Source: Flavobacteriaceae bacterium (GTDB lineage Bacteria > Bacteroidota > Bacteroidia > Flavobacteriales > Flavobacteriaceae). From it: 32,914 nucleotides of DNA. Under the pieces are notes generated by a model, which saw only the letters and a list, made by a program, of their open reading frames with translations, was not told where the DNA came from and searched no databases. The position numbers and the translations under genes are program-made. Shown piece by piece: positions 8,111-16,622 of this stretch (the first letter of the stretch is position 1; each line of letters starts with the position of its first letter). Where the stretch lies: assembly GCA_013043685.1 (NCBI GenBank), contig JABDNT010000063.1, positions 1-32,914 on the forward strand, read 5' to 3'.

Positions 8111-9373
8111 ATGTACCAAAATTCACTAGAATTTGCCCGTCGATGCGATACCAATGATCCTTTAACAGATTTCAGAAACAAATTCCATATTCCAAAGGAT
8201 GCTGAAGGCAACGAATTGATCTATCTCTGTGGAAATTCACTTGGCTTACAACCAAAATCTACTTCAGAGTATATACGAAAAGAACTGGACGACTGGGCTA
8301 AATTAGGGGTTGAAGGCCATACAGAAGCGGAACATCCGTGGTTGCCGTATCACGAATTTCTTACAAAAAATATGGCGGACATCGTGGGAGCCAGGCCATC
8401 GGAAGTGGTTGTTATGAATACACTTACAACCAATCTTCACCTCATGATGGTTTCATTCTATCAGCCAACAGCTAAAAAATATAAGATCGTGGTTGAAAGC
8501 GATGCGTTCCCATCCGATAAATATGCGGTTGAAAGTCAGTTAAAATTTCATGGTTTTGACCCAAAGGACGGCCTGGTGCAATGGACTCCAAGAGAAGGAG
8601 AGGAATTATGCCACTTTGAAGACCTCGAACAGATCATGACCGATCAGGGAGATGAGATCGCATTGCTCATGATTGGAAGCACCAATTATTACAGCGGTCA
8701 ATCATTTCCGCTAAAGAAAATAACAGAATTAGGCCATAAATTTGGCTGCTTGGTTGGGTTTGACCTTGCACATGGGGCGGGTAACATTTATCCGGACCTT
8801 CACGAGACAGGAGCCGATTTCGCCGTATGGTGTAGTTATAAATATTTAAACAGTGGCCCGGGAAGCCTTGGGGGCTGTTTTGTACATAAGCGACACGCGA
8901 ATAATCCGAAATTAAAACGCTTCACAGGATGGTGGGGCCATAATAAGCAGACTCGCTTCAATATGCGCCATGAATTCGATCCACTGCCGGGTGCCGAAGG
9001 CTGGCAGCTAAGTAATCCCCCTATACTGTCGATGGCAGCTATCCGTGCTTCTCTGGATATTTTTGCAGAAGCCGGTATGAAAAATCTTAGGAAAAAATCC
9101 TTAAAGCTAACAGGGTTCCTGGAGTTTTTAATAGATCAGCTTCATGATAATCGTATAGAAATAATTACTCCACGTGATCCCGATGAGCGAGGCTGTCAAT
9201 TGTCTATTCAGGTAAAAAGCGCGAACAAAAAGCTGCATGATAAATTAACCGAAGCAGGAGTTATAAGCGATTGGCGGGAACCTGATGTGGTGCGGGTAGC
9301 ACCAGCACCTTTATATAATAGTTTTGAGGATGTATTCCATTTCTCGGAACGATTAAAGCATATTCTAAGTTAG
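8111..9373 (+). CDS. kynU: kynureninase
   Basis: Kynureninase is a PLP enzyme that cleaves kynurenine or 3-hydroxykynurenine to (3-hydroxy)anthranilate and alanine. The 420-residue length is typical. It carries the family's IYLCGNSLGLQPK near residue 40, a VMNTLTTNLHLMM phosphate-binding region near 103, and GFDLAHGAGN (Asp218 and His221, which contact the PLP ring). SYKYLNSGPGS supplies Lys244 as the Schiff-base lysine. The C-terminal VVRVAPAPLYNSFEDV is also characteristic. It is the first gene of the kynurenine operon and its TAG stop directly abuts the ATG of kmo. With kmo next door, 3-hydroxykynurenine is the likely physiological substrate. No anomalies seen. Confidence 0.96.
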   Translation: MYQNSLEFARRCDTNDPLTDFRNKFHIPKDAEGNELIYLCGNSLGLQPKSTSEYIRKELDDWAKLGVEGHTEAEHPWLPYHEFLTKNMADIVGARPSEVVVMNTLTTNLHLMMVSFYQPTAKKYKIVVESDAFPSDKYAVESQLKFHGFDPKDGLVQWTPREGEELCHFEDLEQIMTDQGDEIALLMIGSTNYYSGQSFPLKKITELGHKFGCLVGFDLAHGAGNIYPDLHETGADFAVWCSYKYLNSGPGSLGGCFVHKRHANNPKLKRFTGWWGHNKQTRFNMRHEFDPLPGAEGWQLSNPPILSMAAIRASLDIFAEAGMKNLRKKSLKLTGFLEFLIDQLHDNRIEIITPRDPDERGCQLSIQVKSANKKLHDKLTEAGVISDWREPDVVRVAPAPLYNSFEDVFHFSERLKHILS

Positions 9374-10771
9374 ATGAACAATAAAGAAAATATACTCATT
9401 ATCGGCGCGGGGCTTTGTGGTAGTCTGTTGGCATTACGACTTGCTCAGCGAGGATATGACGTCACCCTGGTAGAAAAGAGACCAGACCTGAGAAAGATAG
9501 AACAGGATGCGGGAAGATCTATCAACCTTGCTTTGAGTGATCGAGGATTAAAAGGACTGCGCCTTGGTGGTGTGGAAGAAGAAGCTAAAAATCTTTGCAT
9601 TCCTATGGAAGGCCGTATGATCCATCACGAAAACGGCAACGTCTTCCTTACACGATATAGCGGCAGGGACCACGAACATATCAATTCGGTTTCCAGGCCC
9701 GGACTGAATATGTTGTTGCTGGATGCCTGTGAGAAGATGCCTAACGTGAAAATGTATTTCGACCTCGGCTGTGAAGATGTTGACTTGAAGAATGCCTCTG
9801 CCAGGTTTAAACATTCAAACAGTGGGGAATTAGTTCATTTTCAAGGTGATATACTCTTCGGCACGGATGGTGCCGGATCCGTAATTCGGAAAAGCATGTT
9901 CCTGAACCGGGAGTTTCTCTTTAGTTTCTCACAGAACTGGTTAACCCATGGTTACAAGGAAATAACCATACCCGCAGCAGAAGGCGGTGGATATCGTACC
10001 GATAAGAGCGCATTACACATTTGGCCGCGAGGTGAAGATATGCTCATCGCGCTGCCAAATCTGGATGGTAGTTTTACGGTAACCCTCTTCCTGCCATTTA
10101 GTGATAGTGATTATTGTTTCGATAATCTTACCACACCTGAGATAGTTATGGAATATTTCAACAAGGAATATCCGGACGCTGTAGCTCTTATGCCGGATCT
10201 CGCCAAGGAATTCTTCGAGAATCCTACGGGTCCTCTGGGTACTATTAAGTGTTCTCCCTGGAGTACTTACGGAAAAACCCTAATAATGGGAGATGCTGCT
10301 CATGCGGTTGTGCCTTTCTATGGGCAGGGAATGAATGCTTCCTTTGAAGATGTGGTCGTTCTGGATGAGTTTATAGAGAAATATGAGGGTGACTGGCCTA
10401 AGATATTTTCAGAATACGAAAAGGAACGTAAAAAAGATACCGATGCGATCGCGGACCTGGCATTGGATAACTTCCACGAAATGAAAGAACATACAGCCAG
10501 TGATCTCTTCCAGGCTAAACGAAAACTGGAATTACAATTTGAAACAGAATTGCCGGCCGATTACAATAGTAAATATTCATTAGTTACCTTTAATGAGAAC
10601 ATACCGTATTCGGAAGCAATGAAAAGAGGAAGAGCCCAGGACAAAGCCATTCTGAATTTACTGGCAGACGGAAAATTAGATAAGTCGATGTTATTAAAAG
10701 ATAAACTCGAATTAGTACTAAAAGAAACAGCAGAAATTCTGCACGATGATGCAGTGGTAAAAAACTTATAA
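9374..10771 (+). CDS. kmo: kynurenine 3-monooxygenase
   Basis: This FAD-dependent aromatic hydroxylase converts kynurenine to 3-hydroxykynurenine with NADPH and O2. The 465-residue protein starts with a dinucleotide-binding fold, IIGAGLCGS (GxGxxG at residues 11-16), followed by VEKRPD at the end of the second strand. It has the [12 protein letters not shown] segment specific to kynurenine monooxygenases and [11 protein letters not shown]. The FAD ribityl-binding [17 protein letters not shown] starts at residue 306. The C-terminal part is helical and ends without an obvious membrane anchor, as in bacterial enzymes. The start follows the kynU stop with no gap, and the stop is two bases before the next gene, so translational coupling is likely. 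Confidence 0.95.
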   Translation: MNNKENILIIGAGLCGSLLALRLAQRGYDVTLVEKRPDLRKIEQDAGRSINLALSDRGLKGLRLGGVEEEAKNLCIPMEGRMIHHENGNVFLTRYSGRDHEHINSVSRPGLNMLLLDACEKMPNVKMYFDLGCEDVDLKNASARFKHSNSGELVHFQGDILFGTDGAGSVIRKSMFLNREFLFSFSQNWLTHGYKEITIPAAEGGGYRTDKSALHIWPRGEDMLIALPNLDGSFTVTLFLPFSDSDYCFDNLTTPEIVMEYFNKEYPDAVALMPDLAKEFFENPTGPLGTIKCSPWSTYGKTLIMGDAAHAVVPFYGQGMNASFEDVVVLDEFIEKYEGDWPKIFSEYEKERKKDTDAIADLALDNFHEMKEHTASDLFQAKRKLELQFETELPADYNSKYSLVTFNENIPYSEAMKRGRAQDKAILNLLADGKLDKSMLLKDKLELVLKETAEILHDDAVVKNL

Positions 10772-10773
10772 AA

Positions 10774-11196
10774 ATGAAAAGCAGATTAGTAGAAGGAAAA
10801 GCAACGCCACGAGGGGCCTATCCGCATGTGAAACGCGTTGGGGACTTTATTTTCGTAAGCGGAACCAGTTCCCGCTTACCCGATAATACCTTTGCCGGGG
10901 TTTATCGTGTTGATGATATGGGGACCATGCGGCTGGATGTTAGAGAACAGACCCGTGCGGTACTGGAAAACATTAAAGACTATCTGGCAACCGAAGGTGC
11001 ATCTATGGAAGATGTTTGTGATGTGACTTCATTTCTTGTAAACATGAACGATTTCGCGGGATACAACGAAGTGTATGCTGAATATTTCAGCAAGGAATCC
11101 GGTCCGGCGAGAACCACCGTCGCTGTGCATCAGTTACCACACCCTCATTTGGTTGTGGAAATTAAGGCTATGGCGTATAAACCAAAAGAAAATTGA
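10774..11196 (+). CDS. RidA-family 2-aminomuconate deaminase
   Basis: A 140-residue YjgF/YER057c/UK114 (RidA) protein. The segment [19 protein letters not shown] and the ending [21 protein letters not shown] fit the branch containing Pseudomonas 2-aminomuconate deaminase (NbaF type) rather than generic enamine deaminases. PARTTV carries the active-site Arg of the superfamily. The reaction is hydrolytic deamination of 2-aminomuconate to 4-oxalocrotonate. Its position between kmo and an aminomuconate-semialdehyde-type dehydrogenase strongly supports this substrate. The gene is followed by a small palindromic repeat at 11201-11228 before the next start. Overall confidence in the specific function is good but rests on family resemblance plus neighbours. 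Confidence 0.87.
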   Translation: MKSRLVEGKATPRGAYPHVKRVGDFIFVSGTSSRLPDNTFAGVYRVDDMGTMRLDVREQTRAVLENIKDYLATEGASMEDVCDVTSFLVNMNDFAGYNEVYAEYFSKESGPARTTVAVHQLPHPHLVVEIKAMAYKPKEN

Positions 11197-11200
11197 ACCC

Positions 11201-11228
11201 GGTCATTTCGAACGAAGTGAGAAATATC
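11201..11228 (+). repeat. palindromic intergenic repeat (TCATTTCGAACGAAGTGA type)
   Basis: In the 43-bp gap between ridA and the dehydrogenase lies GGTCATTTCGAACGAAGTGA followed by GAAATATC. ATTTC (11205-11209) pairs with GAAAT (11221-11225). Inside, a tandem GA/GA mismatch is followed by AC pairing GT around a GAA loop (C-GAA-G). This matches a dispersed repeat that I recall from many bacterial genomes, often mistranslated as 'FERSEK' peptides. Only one copy was found in this window. Confidence 0.7.
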
Positions 11229-11239
11229 ATCCTACCCTG

Positions 11240-12688
11240 ATGGAAAAAATCATCAATTACATAAACGGTGAATATTGCGAACCTCTCAGCGGTGATTGGA
11301 TCGATAATTACAATCCGTCAATCGGAGTGGTGTACGGAAAGATCGCGAACTCCAACGAAGTTGATGTGGCCAAAGCCTATGAAGCTGCACAGGATGCTTT
11401 TCCCTCCTGGAGTAATTCGACTATCGAAAAGCGCAGCCGAATACTATTGAAGATCGCCTCCCTGATAGAAGAAAACCTGGATCGGTTGGCTCATGCTGAA
11501 GCTGAAGATAATGGTAAACCTCTAAGTTTGGCTAAAGCAGTTGATATCCCCAGGGCATCTGCTAATTTCAGGTTCTTTGGAAATGCTATAACACAGTTTT
11601 CGAGTGAAGCCCATGAAAGTGTAGGCTTAAACACAATGAATTTTACATTACGCCAGCCTATAGGTGTTGTAGGATGTATTTCGCCGTGGAACCTGCCGCT
11701 TTATTTATTTACGTGGAAGGTTGCTCCTGCCATTGCCGCTGGAAATACAGTCGTAGCAAAACCGAGCGAAGTCACACCGAAAACTGCTTATTTGCTGGGA
11801 GAGATCCTTACTGAAGCGGGATTACCGAAAGGTGTCTTGAACATCGTTCACGGTACCGGTCCTTCGGCTGGACAATCTATAGTAGCCCACCCGAAAATAA
11901 AAGCCATTTCGTTCACCGGAGGCACCAAAACAGGAGAGCATATTGCCAGAACAGCGGCCCCTATGTTCAAAAAACTATCCCTGGAACTGGGAGGTAAAAA
12001 TCCAAATCTCATTTTCGCCGACTGTGACTATGAAAAAATGCTGGAGGTAACCGTACGTTCCTCCTTTGCTAACCAGGGACAGATCTGCCTCTGTGGAAGC
12101 AGAATATTTGTCGAGAGACCGATCTATGAAAAATTCAAAAAGGATTTTGTGGAGAAAGTCTCCAAACTCAAAGTGGGTAATCCCTTTGCCGATGACACGA
12201 ATATCGGCGCTCTGGTATCAAAGCCACATCTGGAAAAAGTACAGTCGTATATTGAAATTGCGAAGGAAGATGGAGGTAAAATACTTTATGGTGGTGATCC
12301 GGTAACCGTAAACGGAGCTGAAAACGGATACTATCTGGAACCTGCTGTGATCGAGGTTTACGACGATCAGTGCAGGGTGAACCAGGAAGAGATATTCGGT
12401 CCTGTGGTGACCGTGATGCCCTTCGATACGGAAGAAGAAGCCCTTAAGATGGCTAATAGTGTACCATATGGATTGTCTTCCACACTTTGGACGAGTGATG
12501 TAAACCGCACAATGAGGGTATCTAAAAAACTGGAAGCCGGCATCGTTTGGGTAAATACCTGGCTCAATCGGGATCTGCGAACACCTTTCGGAGGTGTAAA
12601 AGCCAGTGGTGTGGGCCGCGAAGGAGGGTTTGAAGCCCTGCGTTTCTTTACAGAGCCTAAAAATATATGTATAAAATATTCAGAATAA
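11240..12688 (+). CDS. aldehyde dehydrogenase, probable 2-aminomuconate 6-semialdehyde dehydrogenase
   Basis: An NAD-dependent aldehyde dehydrogenase of 482 residues from the ATG at 11240. The frame is open further upstream but would translate the palindromic repeat and part of ridA, so that extension is rejected. Catalytic features: Asn151 in ISPWNLPLYLF, FTGGTKTGEHIA as the cofactor loop, Glu249 in LELGGKNPN and the nucleophile Cys283 in NQGQICLCGSR. The segment DIPRASANFRFFG near residue 102 resembles the 2-hydroxymuconic / 2-aminomuconic semialdehyde dehydrogenase branch (ALDH8-like). In this operon the expected substrate is 2-aminomuconate semialdehyde, made by the ACMS decarboxylase two genes downstream. 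It feeds 2-aminomuconate to the RidA deaminase. Betaine-aldehyde-like specificity is an alternative. Confidence 0.88.
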   Translation: MEKIINYINGEYCEPLSGDWIDNYNPSIGVVYGKIANSNEVDVAKAYEAAQDAFPSWSNSTIEKRSRILLKIASLIEENLDRLAHAEAEDNGKPLSLAKAVDIPRASANFRFFGNAITQFSSEAHESVGLNTMNFTLRQPIGVVGCISPWNLPLYLFTWKVAPAIAAGNTVVAKPSEVTPKTAYLLGEILTEAGLPKGVLNIVHGTGPSAGQSIVAHPKIKAISFTGGTKTGEHIARTAAPMFKKLSLELGGKNPNLIFADCDYEKMLEVTVRSSFANQGQICLCGSRIFVERPIYEKFKKDFVEKVSKLKVGNPFADDTNIGALVSKPHLEKVQSYIEIAKEDGGKILYGGDPVTVNGAENGYYLEPAVIEVYDDQCRVNQEEIFGPVVTVMPFDTEEEALKMANSVPYGLSSTLWTSDVNRTMRVSKKLEAGIVWVNTWLNRDLRTPFGGVKASGVGREGGFEALRFFTEPKNICIKYSE

Positions 12689-12692
12689 ACTA

Positions 12693-13478
12693 ATGAACCT
12701 AGATCTCACATATAAGAATGCATTAGTCTGTGGAAGCACAGCAGGAATTGGAAAAGCAAGTGCAATTGAATTAGCCGCTATGGGCGCTACGGTGACGCTG
12801 GTTGCCAGAAACGAAGAGAAATTAAAGGAAACTATCATAGATCTACCTTTCGAAGCGGGCCAGAAGCACGATTATGTGGTGGCCGACTTCTCAAATTCCG
12901 AAGAAGTAAAAGAAAAAATTTCGAGGGCGTGCCAGGATAAGATCTTCCATATTCTTATCAACAATACAGGCGGACCCAAAGGCGGGCCTATTTTTAATGC
13001 AGAAACGGATGAATTTACGACCGCTTTTGAGCAACACCTGGTGAATAACCACATATTAACGCAATCTGTGGTTCCCGGAATGAAGAAGGCGGATTACGGG
13101 AGGATTATCAATATTATCTCCACTTCAGTGAAGCAGCCCATAGACGGATTGGGAGTTAGTAATACCATCAGGGGCGCAGTTGCCAGTTGGAGCAAGACCA
13201 TGGCTAATGAACTGGGGCCCTTCGGAATTACGGTGAATAATGTACTGCCAGGCTTTACAGCCACCGATAGACTAACCGATATTGTAGCAAATGCTGCTAA
13301 GAAAATGAGCAAAACGGAAGCGGAAGCTTCTGAATGGATGAAAAATCTTGTGCCTGCACGACGTTTCGCCCAGCCGGGAGAAATAGCTAATGCTGTAGCC
13401 TTCCTGGCAAGTGAAGCAGCCAGTTATATCAATGGAATTAACCTGCCGGTGGATGGTGGTAGGACAAAAAGTTTGTAA
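12693..13478 (+). CDS. atypical SDR-family oxidoreductase with degenerate active site
   Basis: A 261-residue short-chain dehydrogenase/reductase fold. The N-terminal nucleotide loop is GSTAGIG (14-20), the NNAG motif appears as NNTGG (90-94), and the end VAFLASEAASYINGINLPVD is typical. Ser143 is present, but where classical members have YxxxK the sequence is SNTIR (156-160). Ser replaces the catalytic Tyr and Arg replaces the Lys. Such divergent SDRs exist in many genomes. They may use another residue, be non-redox, or act as a binding subunit. The gene lies between the dehydrogenase and the ACMS decarboxylase with spacers of 4 and 9 bp, so a role in kynurenine or aminomuconate metabolism is implied by context only. 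Confidence 0.85.
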   Translation: MNLDLTYKNALVCGSTAGIGKASAIELAAMGATVTLVARNEEKLKETIIDLPFEAGQKHDYVVADFSNSEEVKEKISRACQDKIFHILINNTGGPKGGPIFNAETDEFTTAFEQHLVNNHILTQSVVPGMKKADYGRIINIISTSVKQPIDGLGVSNTIRGAVASWSKTMANELGPFGITVNNVLPGFTATDRLTDIVANAAKKMSKTEAEASEWMKNLVPARRFAQPGEIANAVAFLASEAASYINGINLPVDGGRTKSL

Positions 13479-13487
13479 CTTTAACTA

Positions 13488-14573
13488 ATGAGAAAAAAAC
13501 TTCGGATTAACGGCCATTCCCACCTCCTTCCCTACCCGGAACAAATTCCTCAGTTCATGAAGGACAAAGGGATTTTTTGGGTAGATAAGGATCGCAAGTT
13601 CATGCTTCAGAAAGACTGGAGCAGGCCTGTGACCGATTCCAGTTTTTTTCTGAATGAGAAGCTGGAGTGGATGGAACGATATAAAATCGACCACGCCGTT
13701 GTTCTGAATCTCTCTCAATTATACGGCAACGGGCTACGTGTGGAAGAAATGAAAAAAGCCTTGCGGTTCCAGAATGATTTCAACGCAGAGGTACAGCGAG
13801 ACAATCCATCTAAATTTACATGTGGCTTTGTAGTACACCCGGGATTTGTGAGAGGCGCTTTATGGGAGATCGAAAGATGTGTGGAAGAGCTGGGCATGCA
13901 ACTATTATGTCTGCCTACTCACTATATGGATACCATAGGAACCTGGCGTTGTATATTCGATGAAGAAAATGAACCGATATTCGAATTAGCTTCAAAGTAT
14001 AACCTGGCTGTTGAAGTTCATCCCTATGATGGTGAGAAATTCATAAAACTGGAAAATACAGCCTGGCGTTTTCATCTTATCTGGATGCTGGCACAATGTG
14101 CCGATGCATATCATTTTCTCACCTTGAATGGCTACGCCGATAAATTCCCTAATATGCGCACCTGTTTTGCTCACGGAGGGCAATTGGCACAAATTAACCT
14201 TGGGCGCAGGATTCAGGGCTTTGACGGCCGGCCCGATCTGTTTGAAGGCATGGTCCACCCCCGAAAATCGGTTGGGCATAAGAATATCTTCTTCGACACC
14301 CTTGTACATGATACAGGATCGCTAAAACTGGTAGTCGAAAATCAGACTTCGAAACAAATAGTCATGGGATTGGATGACCCATATCCGCTGGGAGAAATGG
14401 AAAGTGAATCTCAATCGTCCTATCCCGGTAAGATTCTGGATCTGGCTATGGAGCGTAATATCTTAACTTCTCACGAATGTGATGAGATCTGGGAAGATAA
14501 TGTAATACAATGGCTCTGTGGTGATGATGAAGTAGCTAAGGCCGATCTGGTAAAACGAATTCTGGGTGAGTAA
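13488..14573 (+). CDS. 2-amino-3-carboxymuconate-6-semialdehyde decarboxylase (ACMSD), amidohydrolase superfamily
   Basis: A 361-residue metal-dependent decarboxylase of the amidohydrolase-2 family. Zinc ligands are visible as His10 and His12 (INGHSHLLP), His178 (AVEVHPY) and Asp296 (MGLDDPYPLG), with catalytic His229 in CFAHGGQLA. These fall one or two residues after the corresponding positions I recall for the Pseudomonas fluorescens enzyme (His9, His11, His177, His228, Asp294), so the assignment is specific. It removes CO2 from ACMS, the ring-opening product of 3-hydroxyanthranilate, diverting carbon away from quinolinate and NAD toward aminomuconate and central metabolism. Its stop overlaps the O-methyltransferase start by one base (TAATG). 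The enzyme that makes ACMS is not encoded nearby. Confidence 0.93.
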   Translation: MRKKLRINGHSHLLPYPEQIPQFMKDKGIFWVDKDRKFMLQKDWSRPVTDSSFFLNEKLEWMERYKIDHAVVLNLSQLYGNGLRVEEMKKALRFQNDFNAEVQRDNPSKFTCGFVVHPGFVRGALWEIERCVEELGMQLLCLPTHYMDTIGTWRCIFDEENEPIFELASKYNLAVEVHPYDGEKFIKLENTAWRFHLIWMLAQCADAYHFLTLNGYADKFPNMRTCFAHGGQLAQINLGRRIQGFDGRPDLFEGMVHPRKSVGHKNIFFDTLVHDTGSLKLVVENQTSKQIVMGLDDPYPLGEMESESQSSYPGKILDLAMERNILTSHECDEIWEDNVIQWLCGDDEVAKADLVKRILGE

Positions 14574-15214
14574 TGGAATTTCTTCCCAAAAAGATTGATG
14601 CATATGTCGTAGCACACTCCCAGGCTGAACCTAAATTGCTTCAGGAATTAACCAGGGAAACCTGGCAAAAAGTCCTCGCTCCCAGAATGCTGAGCGGGCA
14701 CCTGCAGGGAAGGGTTCTAAGTATGCTTTCAAAATTAATTAAGCCGAAAAATATACTGGAAATTGGAACTTACACGGGTTATTCCGCATTATGTTTGGCC
14801 GAAGGCCTTGCTGAACATGGTGAATTGCACACTATTGATATAAACGAGGAACTTCATGCTATTCAGCGGAAGTACTTCGACAAATCCGGCTATGGAAACC
14901 AAATTTTTCAACATACGGGAAATGCTCTCGATATCATACCGGGGTTGGATTATTCTTTCGACCTTGTTTTTATTGATGCCGATAAACGCAATTATCCTAA
15001 ATACCTGGACCTGCTTATGGCGAGGCTTCCGGTTGGCGCGGTAATTCTGAGTGACAATGTGCTTTGGAGTGGCAAAGTAGTGGAAACAGTGAAGGAAGAT
15101 GATGCGGACACCAAAGCCTTACTACAGTATAACAAACAACTGAACGAACATCCCAAATTAGAATCGGTCTTACTACCCATCCGTGACGGGCTTACCATTA
15201 GCCGTGTACTCTAA
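14573..15214 (+). CDS. class I SAM-dependent O-methyltransferase (caffeoyl-CoA OMT / COMT-like family)
   Basis: The 213-residue protein has the family order: ILEIGTYTGYSALCLAEGL (SAM motif I, about residues 63-81), HTIDINEE (acidic residue for the ribose), DLVFIDADKRNYPKYLDLL with the metal-binding DADK, and GAVILSDNVLWSGKV. Family members methylate catechol-like hydroxyls with a divalent metal. It is translationally coupled to the ACMSD gene (TAATG) and ends the operon. 3-hydroxykynurenine or 3-hydroxyanthranilate are conceivable acceptors, but that is inference from location. Genes of this family are common and often have no tie to their neighbours. Its stop is two bases from the stop of the opposite-strand response regulator. 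Confidence 0.88.
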   Translation: MEFLPKKIDAYVVAHSQAEPKLLQELTRETWQKVLAPRMLSGHLQGRVLSMLSKLIKPKNILEIGTYTGYSALCLAEGLAEHGELHTIDINEELHAIQRKYFDKSGYGNQIFQHTGNALDIIPGLDYSFDLVFIDADKRNYPKYLDLLMARLPVGAVILSDNVLWSGKVVETVKEDDADTKALLQYNKQLNEHPKLESVLLPIRDGLTISRVL

Positions 15215-15216
15215 TC

Positions 15217-15855
15217 TCAGGGGATAAATATCTTATGTTTGATAGCATATATTACCAATCCCGTACGATTCCTTAAATTGAGTTTCTCGAAAATAGAGTT
15301 TCGATACCCTTCAATGGTTTTAGGACTGAGGAACATCTCATCTGCTATTTCCTTATAGGTCTTTTCGGTACAGGCATGACGAATGAATTCCAATTCTCGT
15401 TCCTTCAGTGAGTCCAGGCTGCTTTCCTTGCCTGAAAGTGAGTCCACCAGGACCTTGGCAACCGTGTTGGTATGGTAGTACCCTTTTTCCATAAGTTCGA
15501 GCAATGCATTTTCCAACTCCGTTTTCTTAACGTCTTTCATGAGATATCCTTTGGCACCTGCCCTTAGCATTTTAAGTATGACGTTTTCGTCTTCTTCGAT
15601 GGAAAGCGCCAGTACTTTGACCTGTGGATATTCCTTATATAATGTAGAGGTTGCTTCTATGCCGTTCATAATAGGCATATTAACGTCCATAAGAACGATA
15701 TCGGGGATATTTTTTGGGTTTTTCAATTTTTCGACCAATTCCTGACCGTTCTTACAGATATACAGCACTGAGAATTTATCGAAACCATCAACTAATCCTC
15801 CAATCGCTTGAGAAAGCAATATATGATCATCAACTACAACAACCGAATAACTCAT
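15217..15855 (-). CDS. NarL/LuxR-family response regulator
   Basis: A 212-residue regulator. The receiver domain (about 1-125) has acidic residues in VVVVDDHILL (Asp9, Asp10), the phosphoacceptor Asp57 in DIVLMDVNMP and the conserved Lys in GYLMKD near 107. The C-terminal LuxR-type helix-turn-helix runs from about 148 to 208 with LKERELEFIRHACTEKTYKE, then IADEMFLSPKTIEGYR. It would be phosphorylated by the kinase directly upstream, whose stop overlaps this ATG by four bases (ATGA at 15855-15852). Targets are unknown, though the upstream region of this four-gene unit is a reasonable autoregulatory candidate. It is the last gene of the unit. Confidence 0.93.
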   Translation of the reverse strand: MSYSVVVVDDHILLSQAIGGLVDGFDKFSVLYICKNGQELVEKLKNPKNIPDIVLMDVNMPIMNGIEATSTLYKEYPQVKVLALSIEEDENVILKMLRAGAKGYLMKDVKKTELENALLELMEKGYYHTNTVAKVLVDSLSGKESSLDSLKERELEFIRHACTEKTYKEIADEMFLSPKTIEGYRNSIFEKLNLRNRTGLVIYAIKHKIFIP

Positions 15856-16622
15856 AATGTGTCTTTTTTATAGGTTAGTTTTAATTGTGTTCCCTCCCCT
15901 TCTTTCGAATGTAATTCCACATCCGCTCCAATGAGTATGGCACGATTCCTAATATTCATAAGGCCTATACCCGATTCGGCATTATTGATCTCTGTGTCGA
16001 ATCCAATACCATTATCACTAGCTTCAATCTTCAAAATATCATCCTTAAAGTCGACATTCACTTTTAAAACATCTGCTTTGGAATGTTTGATGGTATTGGT
16101 AAAAAATTCCTGCAGCATACGGAAGATAATCAATTCTACCTTGTTATCAAGATAGAAATCGGCCTGACTAAAACTGAGGCTTGCCTTCAGATATTTCATT
16201 CTGTTAAAACGTTCCATTTCAAGCTGAAGTGCTTCAACCAGGGATAAATTGCTGAAGGTATCCGGATTAATTAGCTTGGATAGGCTGCGCAGTTCTTCGA
16301 GGCATTGACCGATGGTTTCAGAAGCCTCTTGTACACTGTTTGGATTATTATCTGCATTCTGAAGTTGTATTTTCGACAATGTAAGTAACTGGCCAATGTT
16401 ATCGTGTAACTCCCAACTAATGTTTCTTAGCGTTTCTTCCTTTATCTCGATCTGGGTTTCAATAATCTCTTCCCGGTACCGATTTTCGGCGTCCTGTTGC
16501 TCACGTAACAGCCTGTTCTTTCGTTTCTGAAATATCGCGAAGAGCACTATCAAGGTGAGTGCAAGTAAAAAAGCGATCAACGAGAAGATGATCAAAAACG
16601 ATTGTACTCCTTTTTCGTCCAT
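15852..16622 (-). CDS. sensor histidine kinase, HisKA_3 family
   Basis: The 256-residue kinase has one N-terminal membrane helix (about residues 8-31) with almost no extracytoplasmic part, then a coiled coil (about 35-65). The dimerisation/phosphoacceptor helix ISWELHDNIGQLLTL carries His73. The ATPase domain has the N box FFTNTIKHSKA (Asn176), G1 DNGIGF (203-208) and G2 SGIGLMNIRNR. This is the NarX/DesK-like class that pairs with NarL-type regulators, as here. Lacking its own sensory domain, it probably receives input from the upstream 7-TM protein, with whose gene its 5' end overlaps by 31 bases, and possibly from the lipoprotein. That partnership is inferred. Confidence 0.93.
   Translation of the reverse strand: MDEKGVQSFLIIFSLIAFLLALTLIVLFAIFQKRKNRLLREQQDAENRYREEIIETQIEIKEETLRNISWELHDNIGQLLTLSKIQLQNADNNPNSVQEASETIGQCLEELRSLSKLINPDTFSNLSLVEALQLEMERFNRMKYLKASLSFSQADFYLDNKVELIIFRMLQEFFTNTIKHSKADVLKVNVDFKDDILKIEASDNGIGFDTEINNAESGIGLMNIRNRAILIGADVELHSKEGEGTQLKLTYKKDTL

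Noticed and set aside
11075-11239. N-terminal extension of the aldehyde dehydrogenase frame
   Set aside because: It would overlap ridA and translate the palindromic repeat (GHFERSEK); the family start fits the ATG at 11240.
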